Assembly: GCA_946406585.1 (NCBI GenBank)
Contig: CAMJLI010000128.1
Location: 1 to 6,051, forward strand
Source of the DNA: an uncultured Prevotellaceae bacterium
GTDB lineage: Bacteria; Bacteroidota; Bacteroidia; Bacteroidales; Bacteroidaceae
Direction: 5' to 3'
DNA: 6,051 bases
Shown here piece after piece: positions 5,616 to 6,051 of the stretch. A program made the translations under genes and the position numbers. Numbering within the stretch: the first letter of the stretch is position 1; every line of letters begins with the position of its first letter. The notes under the pieces were generated by a model. It worked only from the letters and a program-made list of their open reading frames with translations, had not been told where the DNA came from and searched no databases.

Positions 5616-6051
5616 ATGAAAATATTGATTTTGCAGGCTTCGCCACGCGCTAACGGCAACACAGCATGGATGGCGGAAGAGTACAAGAAGGCTGCCGAGG
5701 CAGCAGGTCATGAGGTGACATTGGTGAATGTGTCGAGAAAGAAGATTGCTGGCTGTCTGGCTTGCGAATACTGTCACAACAAGGGCAATGGAGCATGCAT
5801 CCAGAAAGACGACATGCAGGAGCTCTATCCCCTCATGGCCGAGGCAGAAGCATTGGTATTGGCCGCACCTATCTATTACTTCACACTTTGCGCCCAAATC
5901 CAGGCACCAATACAGCGAATGTATTGTGTGAACAGCCCTGCCAAGGTGAAGAAAATGGCACTCCTGATGTCATCATACTCTCCTGGTGTTTATGACGGAG
6001 CAACAGCTGAGTTCCGAGACATCTGCAACTACTGGGGCGCAGAGAACATGG
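5616..6051 (+). CDS. Flavodoxin-fold NAD(P)H-dependent FMN reductase / iron-sulfur flavoprotein-like protein, 5' part
   Basis: The frame begins at ATG 5616 and is open to the window edge (145 codons seen). MKILILQASPRANGNTAWMA is the first beta strand plus the FMN phosphate-binding loop of the FMN-reductase/flavodoxin_2 group. Residues 44-67 hold four cysteines (C47, C50, C53, C61), spaced CX2CX2CX7C, leading to KDDM. This compact motif is like that of the iron-sulfur flavoproteins (Isf) of methanogens, where it binds a 4Fe-4S cluster. Residues 77-90 (EALVLAAPIYYFTL) form the next strand and the usual 'P-I-Y' flavin contact. The protein is likely a cytoplasmic electron-transfer flavoprotein. 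Many Bacteroidales and Clostridia homologues carry the same cysteines, and it is not known that all bind a cluster. Family length is usually about 180-210 residues, so perhaps 40-60 lie outside the window. It may belong to one unit with the MBL gene 64 bp upstream. Confidence 0.85.
   Translation, partial: MKILILQASPRANGNTAWMAEEYKKAAEAAGHEVTLVNVSRKKIAGCLACEYCHNKGNGACIQKDDMQELYPLMAEAEALVLAAPIYYFTLCAQIQAPIQRMYCVNSPAKVKKMALLMSSYSPGVYDGATAEFRDICNYWGAENM

Noticed and set aside
4805..6051. MBL gene followed by a flavodoxin-fold gene as a split flavodiiron protein
   Set aside because: Flavodiiron proteins have an HxExDH-type di-iron site, whereas this MBL domain has the Zn-hydrolase pattern HKHPDH; the flavoprotein is of the FMN-reductase/Isf kind with a cysteine cluster, not a classical flavodoxin domain.
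1..6051. Insertion sequences, CRISPR repeats, tRNA or rRNA genes
   Set aside because: No transposase-like protein, terminal inverted repeats, regularly spaced repeats or tRNA-like cloverleaf was seen on either strand.

Overview
The window looks like part of a Bacteroidales chromosome, most likely Prevotella/Segatella or a close relative. The basis is a xylan-type glycoside hydrolase next to an AraC regulator, promoter elements of the Bacteroidetes form (TTTG, then TAnnTTTG about 20 bp downstream), A-rich leaders without Shine-Dalgarno sequences, and moderate GC content. The genus is an inference from these features, not from a marker gene.

Left part (1-4056) is a small carbohydrate-use module. 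It opens with the 3' end of a plus-strand gene that looks like the C-terminal part of a GH51-type alpha-L-arabinofuranosidase. That gene appears to lose the end of its last domain at a junction just before position 194. Facing it is a minus-strand AraC-family regulator (194-1066, 290 aa). Divergent from the regulator is a secreted GH115 alpha-glucuronidase (1213-4056, 947 aa). The 146 bp between the two starts hold a compact control region: a 15-bp direct repeat with 21-bp period (1116-1151), a promoter toward the regulator and a promoter toward GH115. The second repeat copy directly abuts the GH115 -33 box, as expected for an AraC-type activator. The simplest reading is that the regulator senses a xylan-derived sugar and switches on GH115, and perhaps limits its own expression.

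Right part (4110-6051) is a plus-strand run of four small cytoplasmic proteins: a bacterioferritin-family protein with an altered di-iron site (4110-4565), a 57-aa winged-helix protein (4578-4751), a metallo-beta-lactamase-fold hydrolase with a complete metal site (4805-5551), and the start of a flavodoxin-fold protein with a compact four-cysteine motif (5616 to the window edge). Gaps are 12, 53 and 64 bp. A hairpin lies between the second and third genes. The theme is iron and redox handling, unrelated in content to the GH115 module. No RNA gene, mobile element, CRISPR array or long repeat was seen, and no stretch over 300 bp lacks a gene.
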